Positions 40,811-50,618 of a stretch of DNA of 59,989 nt are shown in pieces. Made by a program: the position numbers and the translations under genes. Source of the DNA: Acidobacteriota bacterium (GTDB lineage: Bacteria; Acidobacteriota; Vicinamibacteria; Vicinamibacterales; CAVVIG01). The notes beneath the pieces were generated by a model. That model saw nothing but the letters and a program-made list of their open reading frames with translations. It did no database searches and had not been told where the DNA came from. Numbering within the stretch: position 1 is the stretch's first letter; each line of letters begins with the position of its first letter. The DNA lies in assembly GCA_025463215.1 (NCBI GenBank), contig JAOBWF010000211.1, positions 1-59,989 on the forward strand, in the 5' to 3' direction.

Positions 40811-41148
40811 CGCGATCCCGCCGCGGGTTTGAGAATCAGGCCGATGGCCTCGGTCAAACGGACCCAGCTCGCCGCCTGTTCCTTCAGCTCGCGCCGTCCC
40901 TTGGGCGTGAGGCGGTAGAACTTCGCCTCGCGGCCGGTATCGGACATCTTCCAGTCGGCCGTGAGCAGCCCTCGATTTTCGAGCCGGTGCAGGGCGGGAT
41001 AGAGCGAGCCCTGCGGCACCTGCACCACGTCGCGCGAGATCAGCTGAAGGCGCTGCGCGACGCCGTAGCCGTGAATCGCCCCGGCGGCGACGATCTGCAG
41101 GATTAACAGGTCGAGCGTGCCTTGGGGAAGATCGGCTTTCTCGGGCAA
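40807..41148 (-). CDS. PadR-family transcriptional regulator (ADOP-linked)
   Basis: 113 residues from TTG 41148, chosen because GAGAGG lies 6 nt upstream and LPEKADLPQGTLDLLIL is the usual start of ADOP-linked PadR proteins; an in-frame ATG at 41196 is less likely. Winged helix: GTLDLLILQIVAAGAIHGYG, VPQGSLYPALHRLENRGLL, then the wing REAKFYRLTPKGRREL. A repressor presumably acting on its own operon, which starts with it. Confidence 0.93.
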
Positions 41149-41161
41149 CCTACACCTCTCG

Positions 41162-41191
41162 CTTCTACCTATATCGCAGTACGTGTAGAAG
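41162..41191. promoter_or_regulatory. Inverted repeat upstream of the first padR
   Basis: CTTCTAC (41162-41168) and GTAGAAG (41185-41191), 7-bp arms spaced by 16 bp, located 14 bp before the PadR start. The spacer contains a TATAT-like segment. Candidate PadR operator. Confidence 0.5.
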
Positions 41192-41234
41192 TGCAAGGTG
41201 TGCGATCGCGTTGGCCGGTCCGCGGGGAGGCTTT

Positions 41235-41505
41235 CTACTCGGCGCGCAGCGCGACGATCGGATCGATCGCCGCCGCGCGCCGCGCCGGCACGTAGGTGGC
41301 CACGATGACCACGATCAGCAATGCACCAGCCGCGACCGTGTAGGTCACGATGTCGGTCGGTGCGATGCCGAATAGCAGGTCGGCGAAGGTACGGCTCGCG
41401 CTGTATGCCGCAGGGACGCCGACACCGAGCCCCGCCGCGGCCATGAGAAGCGATTCACCGAGCACCAGCGCGATCACCTCGCTTGTCCTTGTGCCCAAAG
41501 CCAGC
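41235..41505 (-). pseudogene. C-terminal fragment of an ADOP permease
   Basis: 87 residues or so (GTRTSEVIALVLGESLLMAAA to DPIVALRAE) match the end of an FtsX domain, the region after the last periplasmic part: LALGTRTSEVIALVLGES, three helices and the RRAAAIDPIVALR terminus. No start or upstream homology; it abuts the second padR region. A leftover from a third ADOP gene between the two intact modules, and it contains no Shine-Dalgarno of its own. Confidence 0.75.
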
Positions 41506-41545
41506 CCTGCGCGAGGAGTGGACGCGCCTCGCGCCGTGTGCTATT

Positions 41546-41564
41546 CATGTGGTATTACCACATG
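41546..41564. promoter_or_regulatory. Perfect 19-bp palindrome at the second padR start
   Basis: CATGTGGTA-T-TACCACATG, perfect 9-bp arms. The final ATG may be the start codon of padR, so operator and translation start coincide. Probably a PadR operator for autoregulation. Confidence 0.65.
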
Positions 41565-41924
41565 AGCAAGATGCCCGCAGCCAAACTCGATCTGTTAAAA
41601 GGCACGTTGGACCTGATGGTCCTGCAAACGCTGGACGCGATGGGCCCCCTCCATGGTTACGGCATCGCCCGCCGCATTGAACAAGTGAGTGGAGACGAGG
41701 TCCTGCTGAATCAAGGCACGATCTACGCATCGCTGCTGCGGCTGCAGCAGCGACGATGGATTGCGGCAGCGTGGGGCACTTCCGAAAACAACCGCAAGGC
41801 GAAGTTCTACTCGATCACCAGAGCCGGCGTTCGGCAAATGAAAGCTGACAAGTCGCAATGGGACCGGCTCGCCGCGGTGATGGGCCGAGTACTCGCGACC
41901 GCGACAGCGCGAGGAAAAGAATGA
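41562..41924 (+). CDS. PadR-family transcriptional regulator 2 (ADOP-linked)
   Basis: 120 residues if ATG 41562 is used (ATG 41571 gives 117). No Shine-Dalgarno, and the start lies in a perfect palindrome, so the mRNA may be leaderless. The PadR winged helix is complete: LKGTLDLMVLQTLDAMGPLHG, LNQGTIYASLLRLQQRRWI, wing NRKAKFYSITRAGVRQM. The stop overlaps the ADOP start by 4 bp. Divergent from the fragmentary ADOP piece. Confidence 0.92.
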   Translation: MSKMPAAKLDLLKGTLDLMVLQTLDAMGPLHGYGIARRIEQVSGDEVLLNQGTIYASLLRLQQRRWIAAAWGTSENNRKAKFYSITRAGVRQMKADKSQWDRLAAVMGRVLATATARGKE

Positions 41925-44599
41925 GCGCCCTCAAGCAGGCCGCTGCCCGCCTCATCGCCCTCTTCCAGCGCGATGCCCTTGACCGTGAGTTCGACGAGGA
42001 AGCGCAATCGCACCTCGACCTGGCGGCCGACGACTACGTGCGGCGAGGGATGACCGAAGCCGAAGCCGGCCGGCTCGCGCGTAAGAAGTTCGGCCCGGTG
42101 GAAGCGGCAAAGGATGCGCATCGCGACTCCAGAGGACTGCCATGGTTCGACGGGCTCCTCTACGACCTGCGGTTTACGCTGCGCGGGCTCCGGCGCGACC
42201 GCGTGTTTACGCTCGCGGTCGTGGCCATGCTCGCGGTCGCTACCGGCTTGAATGTCACGGTGTTCGCTGTGATGGACACGATCCTGTTCCGGGGCTATCC
42301 CCTCGTCACACGAAACAATCGGCTGGTGTACCTGCAGGAGCACGGTCCGTCGGGTGCCTGTTGCATCTCGTACCCGGATTTTCAGGATTGGCGTACGCAA
42401 GCGCATGCGTTTGAGGGGCTGGCGATCGTATCCGAGAAGGCGGTGACGTTCCGGGATGGCGAAGGACGCCCGCTAGACACGCGTACCACGACGGTGAGTG
42501 CCAACACGTTTGGGCTCCTGGGCGTTCCGCCGATGTTGGGCCGAGACTTCGCGTCCGCGGACGAGCGCGCGGGAGCCGCGCCGGTCCTAATTCTCAATTA
42601 CCGGTTTTGGGAGAGCCGGTTTGCCAAGCGCGCTGACATCGTCGGATTGACGGTCCACATCAGCGGGGCGCCAGCGACTGTCATCGGCGTCATGCCAGAG
42701 CGTTTCGATTTCCCGCTCAAGGTGGACGAGGACTTCTGGATGCCGGTCGTCCACACCGCTGAACTGCAGCAACGCGGTCTCACGCCCGGCGGCTTCACGG
42801 CGGTTGGACGCTTGCGCGATGGCGCAAGCCTGCAAGAAGCCCGCGCGGAGCTCGAGACGATCAACCGTCGACTGGAAGCCGACTATCCGGCGACCAATCG
42901 CGGTTTGGTTCCAACGGTCGGCACGCACTCGCAGCTGAACAGCGGACCGGATGCGCCGATCATCTGGGGCTCGCTCTGGGCGGCGGCGTGGTTCGTCTGG
43001 CTGATCGCGTGTGCCAACGTCGCCAACTTGACGCTCGTACGAACCATGGGACGCTGGCGCGAGCTGTCCACGAGGATTGCGCTCGGCGCGGGTCACGGAC
43101 GCGTCATGCGTCAGATGTTCGTGGAGAGCCTGGTGCTGACCGCCGCCGCAGGAGCGATCGGCTGGTGGATTACCCGCTGGAGCGTCCGGACCTGGGTCGA
43201 GATCACCGCCTCCCGTTACCAGGTGCTCGACTACAGGGTAGATTCCGGCACGCTTGCCTACCTGGTGGCGATCTCCGTCGCCGCAGCGCTGTTATGTTCG
43301 CTGGCGCCGATCGTCAGGGTTGCGCAGCTTGGCGTCAGCGGTGCGCTCAAGGGGGACGCGCGCGGTGTCACACACGGCCTCCGCGCCAAACACATGACGG
43401 CCGGATTGGTGGCCGGCCAGATGGCGCTGGCCATTGTGCTGCTCTCGGGAACGGGCGTTCTCGTGCGAAGCTTCATCACCATTGTGGGCGCGGACACAGG
43501 TGTTCGCGATCCCGATCGCATCCTGGTCGGAACGATGCGATTGCCGTCCGACAAATATGCGACGCCTGCGGCGCGGCTTGGATATTTCGAACAGGTCGAA
43601 CAGCAATTGAAGACAGTGTCGGGGACCGAAGAAGCGGCCGTCGCGACCACCCTTCCGGTCAAATCCCAGGGCCTGCGGACGGTCGACATCGAGGTCGAGA
43701 GCCAGCCCCGGCTCGGCGACGAGCACGAATGGGTCCAATCATTGCGGGCCAGCTCGGGCTACTTCAAGGTGGTGGGCGCCTCTCCTCTATCGGGCCGAGC
43801 GTTCATCGACGGCGATCGTGCAACCGGTTTACCCGTCGCGATCGTGAACCAGAGTTTTGCGGCGCGGTACTGGCCCGGCGAGCAACCGGTTGGCAAGCGC
43901 CTCCGCGAACGAACGCGGAATGCGCCGGACGAGTGGCGGACAGTTGTGGGAGTCGTACCGAACATCATGCAAGGGGACCCGCTGAGGCAGCACTTCAGGC
44001 CGCTGGTCTACGTGCCGTTGCAGCAGTCGCCAGCGGTCTCCCGAGGCTTCTTTCTTCTCCGCACCAGCGTCCCTCCCGGTCAGATCGCCGCAGCGGTCCG
44101 CGCCGCCGTGCAGACGATCGATCCGGATGTCACGTTGGAGGACTTCGACACGATGAAGGCGGGCTTCACGTTCGATCGCGACTTCATGGATGCCGAGCAT
44201 AGCGAGCTGGGCAAGCACGCGAAGGTCGCGCCCATTTTTGCCGTGGTGGCCCTTCTGCTCTCCGGCATCGGGCTCTATGCGGTGATCGCCTATTCCGTGA
44301 GCCAACGCACAAAAGAGATTGGGGTGCGGATCGCCATTGGCGCCGCATCGCGGCATATCCGCGCCCTCATCTTCCGCGAAGGCATGCGGCCCGTCGTGCT
44401 CGGGTTAGTTGTGGGCCTGACGCTGTCGCTCGCCGTCAATCGGATCCTGCAGTCACAACTCGTCGGCGTCTCGCCTTACGATCCTGTGACGTTGGCCGCC
44501 GCGCCCGCCGTCCTAATTCTGGTCGCACTGATCGCGTGCCAGATCCCGTCGCGCCGGGCTCTGCGGATCGATCCAGCCGTCGCGTTGCGGCATGAATAG
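41921..44599 (+). CDS. Duplicated orphan ABC permease 2 (ADOP)
   Basis: 892 residues from ATG 41921 in ATGA overlap with padR. The N-terminus has the ADOP-specific helix ([26 protein letters not shown], whose core [16 protein letters not shown] is diagnostic), then two MacB/FtsX repeats. Membrane segments include [40 protein letters not shown] and [20 protein letters not shown]. The end [18 protein letters not shown] is standard. No ATPase gene adjacent. Probably works with a shared MacB-like ATPase or as an ATPase-independent system; function is unknown. Confidence 0.93.
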   Translation: MSALKQAAARLIALFQRDALDREFDEEAQSHLDLAADDYVRRGMTEAEAGRLARKKFGPVEAAKDAHRDSRGLPWFDGLLYDLRFTLRGLRRDRVFTLAVVAMLAVATGLNVTVFAVMDTILFRGYPLVTRNNRLVYLQEHGPSGACCISYPDFQDWRTQAHAFEGLAIVSEKAVTFRDGEGRPLDTRTTTVSANTFGLLGVPPMLGRDFASADERAGAAPVLILNYRFWESRFAKRADIVGLTVHISGAPATVIGVMPERFDFPLKVDEDFWMPVVHTAELQQRGLTPGGFTAVGRLRDGASLQEARAELETINRRLEADYPATNRGLVPTVGTHSQLNSGPDAPIIWGSLWAAAWFVWLIACANVANLTLVRTMGRWRELSTRIALGAGHGRVMRQMFVESLVLTAAAGAIGWWITRWSVRTWVEITASRYQVLDYRVDSGTLAYLVAISVAAALLCSLAPIVRVAQLGVSGALKGDARGVTHGLRAKHMTAGLVAGQMALAIVLLSGTGVLVRSFITIVGADTGVRDPDRILVGTMRLPSDKYATPAARLGYFEQVEQQLKTVSGTEEAAVATTLPVKSQGLRTVDIEVESQPRLGDEHEWVQSLRASSGYFKVVGASPLSGRAFIDGDRATGLPVAIVNQSFAARYWPGEQPVGKRLRERTRNAPDEWRTVVGVVPNIMQGDPLRQHFRPLVYVPLQQSPAVSRGFFLLRTSVPPGQIAAAVRAAVQTIDPDVTLEDFDTMKAGFTFDRDFMDAEHSELGKHAKVAPIFAVVALLLSGIGLYAVIAYSVSQRTKEIGVRIAIGAASRHIRALIFREGMRPVVLGLVVGLTLSLAVNRILQSQLVGVSPYDPVTLAAAPAVLILVALIACQIPSRRALRIDPAVALRHE

Positions 44600-44757
44600 G
44601 ACCCGGGTGGTCGGTGTCGAGTCTGCTGATGTCCGCGGAGGGTTTCGGCCATCCGGAGGCAGTCATGACGCCGAGATCCCATTTCGAGCACACATTCAGT
44701 ATTCTTCCCGCCAGGCGATCGGCCGCGCGGGTCGCGCGGAGGAGGAATATTCCGCAT

Positions 44758-45417
44758 ATGAAAATGGTGACCGCGACACGCAAGCGACAGCACATCGGTT
44801 TGCCTGCCAAGGAATCTGGAGCCATCAACCACTTCCGACCACACCCGTGGCACGGTCTGGAGGTGGGTCCCGATCCGCCGGAGGTTCTCAACGCGTACAT
44901 CGAGATCACACCGTTCGATCTGATGAAGTACGAGGTCGACAAAGTCTCTGGCTATCTTCGCGTCGATCGACCGCAGCGTTCCTCGGCACAACCGCCAGCG
45001 CTGTACGGGTTCGTGCCGCGAACCTATTGTGCCGAGCGCGTTCGACGACTGGCACCAGGGGCGAAGCGAGGAGACGGTGATCCGCTCGACATCTGCGTCC
45101 TCAGTGAACGGGCGATCACACGAAACGAGATCATCGTCAGGGGGCGCGTGATCGGGGGGCTGCAGATGATCGACGTCGGCGAGGCCGACGACAAGATCAT
45201 CAGTGTGCTGGAAAACGACTACGTGTGGGGCGGCGCTCGAAACATCAGCGACGTGCCTTCGGTGCTGGTCGAGCGACTGCAGCACTACTTCCTGACCTAC
45301 AAGTTCGTGCCCGGACAGCGCGCGAACGCTCGCATCGCGAAAGTCTACGGACGGGCTCACGCCCTGAAGGTCGTCCGCGCGGCGACCGCGGACTACTACG
45401 ACAAGTTTGCGTCGTAG
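44758..45417 (+). CDS. ppa: Soluble inorganic pyrophosphatase (family I)
   Basis: 219 residues from ATG 44758, which follows a purine-rich GGAGGAGGAA at about 12 nt. The family-I active site is clear: [23 protein letters not shown], and the metal triad in [13 protein letters not shown] (Asp-x-Asp-Pro-x-Asp). A longer open frame to 44614 adds non-conserved sequence. It hydrolyses PPi to drive biosynthesis. The N-terminus is longer than in E. coli PPase. The gene is monocistronic, downstream of the ADOP module. Confidence 0.93.
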   Translation: MKMVTATRKRQHIGLPAKESGAINHFRPHPWHGLEVGPDPPEVLNAYIEITPFDLMKYEVDKVSGYLRVDRPQRSSAQPPALYGFVPRTYCAERVRRLAPGAKRGDGDPLDICVLSERAITRNEIIVRGRVIGGLQMIDVGEADDKIISVLENDYVWGGARNISDVPSVLVERLQHYFLTYKFVPGQRANARIAKVYGRAHALKVVRAATADYYDKFAS

Positions 45418-45666
45418 CCACCCACGCCGGCTCCACTCGAAGGCCGGGCGGCCGCCGCCTACGCCTTCAGGAATGCCCGCCTGTGTGCCAGCGTCGTCCA
45501 TGATCGAGCGAATGTCGGCCCGACCTGACCTCCCGATCGGAAGGCTTCGTCATGTTCGAGTCCGACGGGAGATTCGCCCACGGCTCCGAAGCGGTGCATG
45601 GGTCCCGTCCAATCGCGTTTCGGCGTCTCGAACCGCAGTTCACCGACGACGCGGCGCGGCACAGTG

Positions 45667-46716
45667 CTAGTCGACCGCCGCTCGCGGCGATGCTGAATTC
45701 TTGTCGCCGCCGCCGTGCGACGCTTTGCATACCGGACACGGCGTCGGCGCCAGACTGTTGTCGACCAGATGCTTCACTGGGTTGACCGTTTGCAGATACG
45801 CGAAGATCGCCTTGAGATCGTCGTCGGTCAGATTGCGATAACTCGCCCACGGCATCATGTCGTCGAGCTTGCGCGCAACCACCCGGCCCGTGCGCATCGT
45901 CTGAATGAAGAGCGCCTCATCGTAGTACGGGATTCCCGACGGATCGCGCGTGATGTTGACGCTCGTGACGGTATGGCCGGCGGTCGCATCGGGAAGGGGA
46001 AAGCCGCCGGCGAAGTCGAGCCGCGTGAGCTTGTTGCCCCGGTCATCGCTCGCGGTGTGACACTCCGCGCACACTGCCATGCGCACCAGATATGCGCCTT
46101 TGCGTTCCGGCGTCGACATGTCTGGAGCCGGCACCGGAGCCGTGATCGGCCGCGGCAGGCTGTTGATCAGCGGTCCTGGCGGAAACGGAATTTTGGTCTT
46201 CGGCAATGCACGACGAATCGCCGGCAGCGTGCGAAGGTACACCACGATCGAGGCGAGATCCTCGTCCGACATCGCGGCGAAACGCGCGTAGGGCATCACC
46301 GGGAACAGCGTTCGGCCGTCGTGTCCGATTCCCTCGCGGATCGCCCGCGCGAACATGTCGTCACTCCAGGTGCCCGCGCCGGTCTCCACATCGGGTGTGA
46401 GGTTCGGCGCCGTCAGCCAGGGCATATTCTCGTCCGCCCAGGTTCTGCCCGCACCTTCGGCGCCAGCCTTGGCCGGATGCCCGTCGATCGTTCGGTCCCA
46501 CTCGGAATGGCAGCCGATGCAGGCGCTCGCCGCCGTGAACATGTACTTGCCGCGTTCGACGCGAGCCGGAGTGCTCTCGAACTTCCGGTCGGTGAGCGGT
46601 CGGGCCGCAGGGCCGATCAACGGCCGCCATCCGACGGTCGCCGTAATCGCCACCGCCAGCACCACCACGACGCCACCTAACGCACCCCACACACCGACCC
46701 GACGCCCTACCGACAT
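45667..46716 (-). CDS. Membrane-anchored di-heme cytochrome c
   Basis: 349 residues; ATG 46716 with GGAGG at 4-5 nt. N-terminal anchor GVWGALGGVVVVLAVAITA. Two heme c sites, CIGCH near residue 67 and CAECH near 225, each in a cytochrome-c domain with Met ligands possible in PVMPYARF and DDMMPWASY. A further CPVC pair lies near the C-terminus. Periplasmic electron transfer, similar to cytochrome subunits of alcohol, sorbitol or gluconate dehydrogenases, but no dehydrogenase is adjacent. Confidence 0.9.
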   Translation of the reverse strand: MSVGRRVGVWGALGGVVVVLAVAITATVGWRPLIGPAARPLTDRKFESTPARVERGKYMFTAASACIGCHSEWDRTIDGHPAKAGAEGAGRTWADENMPWLTAPNLTPDVETGAGTWSDDMFARAIREGIGHDGRTLFPVMPYARFAAMSDEDLASIVVYLRTLPAIRRALPKTKIPFPPGPLINSLPRPITAPVPAPDMSTPERKGAYLVRMAVCAECHTASDDRGNKLTRLDFAGGFPLPDATAGHTVTSVNITRDPSGIPYYDEALFIQTMRTGRVVARKLDDMMPWASYRNLTDDDLKAIFAYLQTVNPVKHLVDNSLAPTPCPVCKASHGGGDKNSASPRAAVD

Positions 46717-46820
46717 CTGACCTCCACTGGCTCACATTCCGTTGCCGGTAGATACTACGATATCCGCCGCCTGAAGCCCGGGATCGATGGCGCCTCCGCC
46801 GACGAGCGGTAACGAACGTC

Positions 46821-47318
46821 ATGAACACACAGGACCTTTCCATCACGTTGACGACGCTGTTCGCCGAGCTCGTGGACGGGCCGCCGGCAGACGCCGCGTA
46901 CATGCTCAATCGCGGCGACCTCGGCCTGCTGCGATCGCTCGATCGGCTCACCCCGGCTCAGGCGTCGGCGGCCCCGCGCGCCGGCGCGTCGATCGCGGCG
47001 CACGTCGACCACCTGCGCTACGGCCTGTCCCTGATGAATCGCTGGAGTGCCGGAGAAAATCCGTTCGACGACGCCGACTGGTCTGCCAGCTGGCGGAGCA
47101 CGGTCGTCACCGCCGCGGGATGGCAGACGCTCAGAGACGATCTCAATCGCGAAGCGCATCGCTGGCTGGACGCACTGCGAGTGCCGCGCGAGGTGTCGAC
47201 AACCGAGCTCAATGGCATCGTCGGCAGCATCGCGCACCTGGCGTATCACCTCGGAGCGATTCGACAGATCGACCGGGCGGCGCGCGGTCCCGCCGAGCAG
47301 GATTCTCCTACGTCGTAG
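46821..47318 (+). CDS. DinB-family protein 1
   Basis: 165 residues. Four-helix DinB/YfiT-like fold with metal-ligand histidines in AAHVDHLRYG and AHLAYHLGAIRQ. Such proteins are thiol-dependent transferases or metal-bound hydrolases of unknown substrate. It is divergent from the cytochrome gene and 1.6 kb from a second DinB-type protein. A GTAG/CTAC element precedes it. Confidence 0.88.
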   Translation: MNTQDLSITLTTLFAELVDGPPADAAYMLNRGDLGLLRSLDRLTPAQASAAPRAGASIAAHVDHLRYGLSLMNRWSAGENPFDDADWSASWRSTVVTAAGWQTLRDDLNREAHRWLDALRVPREVSTTELNGIVGSIAHLAYHLGAIRQIDRAARGPAEQDSPTS

Positions 47319-47441
47319 CGCGCGATCCGCGTCCTTCAACGCTGCCTCTGTCATGATGATTGGCCGCCGCAGGCGTCGGGGAAAGGTCCAGAACGATCCA
47401 AACGGGTAGGCCAGTCAGCAACGACTGAAGTACAACAAGGG

Positions 47442-48911
47442 ATGGCCAGATGGGAGGTGTCGTTCACGCTCGAGCGCGGACCGGGAGTGCCGCTGTTCCA
47501 GCAAATCGCGCGGGCGGTGAGCGCAGATATCCGGCGCGGGCGGCTGCGTCCCGGCGACGCGCTGCCCGGCACGCGGACGCTGGCGCACGCGCTCGGCGTC
47601 CAGCGGCTGACGGTGGTGGCGGCGTTCGACGAGCTCGTCGCCGAAGGGTGGATCGTCAACCAACGCGCTCGCGGCGCCTTCGTGTCCACGGATCTGCCCG
47701 ATCCGAAACCACGGCGATTTACCTCGTGGGAGCCGCCCGTTGCGATGGCCGACCGCACCGGTTTCGATCTGCTGGCGGCGCCCGAACCCGAACGTCCCTA
47801 CGACGTGCCGCGCGGCAGCCTGCTGTTCGCCCCCAGCCGGCCGGATGTCCGTCTGGTTCCCGGCAAGGTGATTGGCCGCGCATTCCGGCGGGCGATGAGC
47901 CAGCGCGCGGGAACGCTGCTGTCGTACGGCCCCAGCCAGGGGCACCCGCGCCTTCGCCAGTCGGTGTCGACGATGGTGGCGTCGACACGCGGGCTGGCGG
48001 CCGGCCCCGAGAATGTCTGCATCACGCGCGGCAGCCAGATGGCGCTCTCGCTGCTCTCGCGCGCCTTGCTTCGTCCAGGCGACGTGGTCGCGGTCGAGCA
48101 GCTCGGCTATCGATCCGCGTGGGAGTCCTTCAAGGTGGCGGGGGCCAAGGTGATCGGCGTGCCAGTGGACCGCGACGGACTCCAGGTCGACGCGCTCGAG
48201 CGGGCCATCGCCCAGCACGATATCCGCGCCGTTTACGTGACGCCGCATCATCAATTCCCGACGACCGTCACGATGTCGGCGGGCCGCAGGCTGAAGCTGA
48301 TGGAGCTGGCGCGCACGCACCGCTTCGCCATCATCGAGGATGACTACGATCACGAATTCCACTACGACGGGCGGCCGGTCCTGCCGCTGGCGAGCGCCGA
48401 TCGATTCGGCGTCGTGATCTATGTCGGCACCTTTTCGAAGGTTCTGGCGCCGGCGCTGCGGCTCGGCTACGTGGTTGCGCCGGTCCCCTTAATCGCGCGC
48501 ATTGCGGCCCACCGATCGCTGATCGATACGCAAGGCGACCAGGTGCTGGAGTACGCGATCGCCGAGCTGCTCGACGACGGGGAAATTCAGCGGCACATCC
48601 GGCGGGTGCGGCGTGAGTACCATGCCCGGCGCGACACCCTGGTCGAGGCGCTCCGGAGCCAGCTCGCTGACGACGTCACGTTCGCGGTCCCCGCCGGCGG
48701 GATCGCGCTCTGGGTCCGTGCGACCAAAAGTGCCGATGTCGATCGATGGGCCGCGCGTGCTCGGGACCACGGGGCGGTGATCGTCACCGCCGCGGCGTAT
48801 GCGCTCGACGGCCGACCGCGGCCATTCATGCGTCTCGGTTTCGCGTCACTGAACAGCCGGGAACTGGAGGAAGGGGTACGCCGCCTCGCCGCAGCGCGCC
48901 CGATCAGATGA
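47442..48911 (+). CDS. MocR/PdxR-type regulator (GntR HTH + aminotransferase fold)
   Basis: 489 residues. GntR-type winged helix at 1-80 (VPLFQQIARAVSADIRRGRL, LPGTRTLAHALGV), then a fold-type-I aminotransferase domain with PLP Lys in GTFSKVLAPALRLGY, Asp in EDDYDHEFHY and substrate Arg near the C-terminus. MocR proteins sense PLP or amino compounds and control adjacent genes such as pdxST. None of these is adjacent; the neighbours are DinB-like genes, which may be its targets. Confidence 0.93.
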   Translation: MARWEVSFTLERGPGVPLFQQIARAVSADIRRGRLRPGDALPGTRTLAHALGVQRLTVVAAFDELVAEGWIVNQRARGAFVSTDLPDPKPRRFTSWEPPVAMADRTGFDLLAAPEPERPYDVPRGSLLFAPSRPDVRLVPGKVIGRAFRRAMSQRAGTLLSYGPSQGHPRLRQSVSTMVASTRGLAAGPENVCITRGSQMALSLLSRALLRPGDVVAVEQLGYRSAWESFKVAGAKVIGVPVDRDGLQVDALERAIAQHDIRAVYVTPHHQFPTTVTMSAGRRLKLMELARTHRFAIIEDDYDHEFHYDGRPVLPLASADRFGVVIYVGTFSKVLAPALRLGYVVAPVPLIARIAAHRSLIDTQGDQVLEYAIAELLDDGEIQRHIRRVRREYHARRDTLVEALRSQLADDVTFAVPAGGIALWVRATKSADVDRWAARARDHGAVIVTAAAYALDGRPRPFMRLGFASLNSRELEEGVRRLAAARPIR

Positions 48912-48916
48912 CGCGC

Positions 48917-49483
48917 CTACTGGTGCGGACGGCTGCGCATCGGATCCGGACCGAGTGCCGCATCGTTGAAGTACCGATCGTCGAGAATCGCGAGATGGTG
49001 CGCGAGATGGCCGGCGATCACATAGGCCAATGCGCGCACGCTGACCGGATTGCCGCTGGCGGTCCCGCGCCGCGTCCACGCGTCGGCAGGCAGATCGCGA
49101 AACAGGGCCACGGTCGCCGCGCGAACAGCGCGAAACTCCTCGATGTGGCTCCCCCATGTCCGCCCGTGCGCGCCGGCGCCGGCAACCGCGACGTCCTGGT
49201 CGAAGCTCGGGAGCGGCGTGTCGAATCCCCGCGCGAACCACAGTGCGCGGAAGGCGAACACCCGCTCCGCATCGTTGACGTGGCCGACCACTTCCCTGGC
49301 GCTCCACTTATCCGGCGCGTACCGTCGCAGGGAGTCCGGGTCGGATACGGTCCGTAACCGCGCCAGCGCCGCGTCGGCCTGAGTGGACAGGTACGCACCG
49401 ATGTCGTCGGTCACGACCTTGTCGATGTACGTGAAATAGTAGTCGGCTGCTTCGCCTCGCTCGGGCCTGCCTGCGTTCATCAT
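48917..49483 (-). CDS. DinB-family protein 2
   Basis: 188 residues, converging with the mocR gene (5-bp gap). DinB-like segments include YAPDKWSAREVVGHVNDAERVF and YVIAGHLAHHLAILDDRY; the three metal ligands would be His in GHVND and HLAHH. It belongs to the DinB_2 group of the superfamily, with unknown substrate. Start ATG 49483 has a second ATG after it; AGGTG is upstream. Confidence 0.88.
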   Translation of the reverse strand: MMNAGRPERGEAADYYFTYIDKVVTDDIGAYLSTQADAALARLRTVSDPDSLRRYAPDKWSAREVVGHVNDAERVFAFRALWFARGFDTPLPSFDQDVAVAGAGAHGRTWGSHIEEFRAVRAATVALFRDLPADAWTRRGTASGNPVSVRALAYVIAGHLAHHLAILDDRYFNDAALGPDPMRSRPHQ

Positions 49484-49693
49484 CGGACACCTGTTTGCGT
49501 TTACCGATCTCGACTCGACCGCCCGAGTATCGCAATGTTTCAGCCCCGGCGACAGCGCCAGAAAGGGAACGCGCGCTAGTCCACTGCCCCACGCGCCTCG
49601 TGATCGCAGGCGAGCTGGACTACGAGCAACCTGCGATCTGGACCTTTCGGCGCCGCTCGCCGGCGCCCATGCTCGTGATGAGGAGTGACGAGC

Positions 49694-50389
49694 ATGCGCC
49701 TTTCCGCCGCCATCGTCTGTTCTGCGATCGTGACGCTGATCACGACGCCGCTGTCGGCATCACCGGAGACATCGGCCAGGCGAGAGGACACGAGGCTGAC
49801 CGTTGCCCTCAGGATCAACACGTCTGAATCGACCGCGATTGACAATGCCTTGATTGCCGCCTCGATCGAGGAAGCCAATGGAGTGTGGCGATCGTACGGA
49901 GTCACCTTGATCCGGGCCGATCCCGGCGTGGAGCGATGCCTGGATGTGGACATTCAGGAGCTGCCGCTGACCAACGGCCGACGCGAAGCGCTCATGACGC
50001 CGCTCGGCGCCATCGGGTTCGCGGCCGACGGCCGGCCTGATGACCGCGTCCGCATCTCGATGGGCGCAATCTTCCATCTGGTCTCGCCGGTGCGAAACGG
50101 CCCGCCATTGTCTCAGCGGCCGGCGTTGTTGCGGGACACGATCCTCGCGCGGGTCCTGGGCCGCGTGCTCGCGCACGAGATCGGACATTTCATCCTGCGG
50201 TTTCCGGCGCACGCGAAAGCCGGTTTGATGGCCGCCAACCACACCGCCGACGAATTCTCCGACCGCGACGGCGATCGCTTTTCGCTGACGCCGCTGCTGG
50301 AATTTCGCCTGCGCCAGATCCTCGACGAGGCACGCCGCCAGGGTGTGTCACGTTTACCCGACGCCCGATTCCCGGCTGACGCGCGATAA
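49694..50389 (+). CDS. Secreted putative zinc metalloprotease
   Basis: 231 residues. ATG 49694 has GAGGAG 8 nt upstream. Signal peptide (MRLSAAIVCSAIVTLITTPLSASP). A zincin helix HEIGHFILRFPAHAKAGLM is near residue 160, with the third ligand likely in the following HTADEF (His or Glu). This HExxH plus downstream Met-turn-like region resembles metzincins or the DUF955-type. The family is not recognised; orphan in this neighbourhood. Confidence 0.7.
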   Translation: MRLSAAIVCSAIVTLITTPLSASPETSARREDTRLTVALRINTSESTAIDNALIAASIEEANGVWRSYGVTLIRADPGVERCLDVDIQELPLTNGRREALMTPLGAIGFAADGRPDDRVRISMGAIFHLVSPVRNGPPLSQRPALLRDTILARVLGRVLAHEIGHFILRFPAHAKAGLMAANHTADEFSDRDGDRFSLTPLLEFRLRQILDEARRQGVSRLPDARFPADAR

Positions 50390-50396
50390 TGGTGGT

Positions 50397-50618
50397 GTGA
50401 CAAAACGCGGCTACCTCAGCCCGACCCGCATCTGGCAGTTCGCCTTTTGGATCACGACCCTGTGCCTCGCGATTGCGGTGTGCGCATCCGTTCTCGCGAT
50501 CTGGCAGTTTACCGGCACCGACGCACTCTGGCGCACGGTCGCGACCTGCGCCGTCATCGGCGTCGGGACGCTGGCCTTCGCATGGCTCAACGGCGTGTTC
50601 GGCAGCGACAACACCTAG
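50397..50618 (+). CDS. Small two-helix membrane protein
   Basis: 73 residues from GTG 50397, which comes right after a run TGGTGGTG. Two hydrophobic helices (FAFWITTLCLAIAVCASVLAIW and TVATCAVIGVGTLAFAWL). Unknown family. It follows the zincin gene by 7 bp and may be co-transcribed. Its stop converges with and overlaps the next leftward gene by 4 bp. Confidence 0.6.
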   Translation: MTKRGYLSPTRIWQFAFWITTLCLAIAVCASVLAIWQFTGTDALWRTVATCAVIGVGTLAFAWLNGVFGSDNT

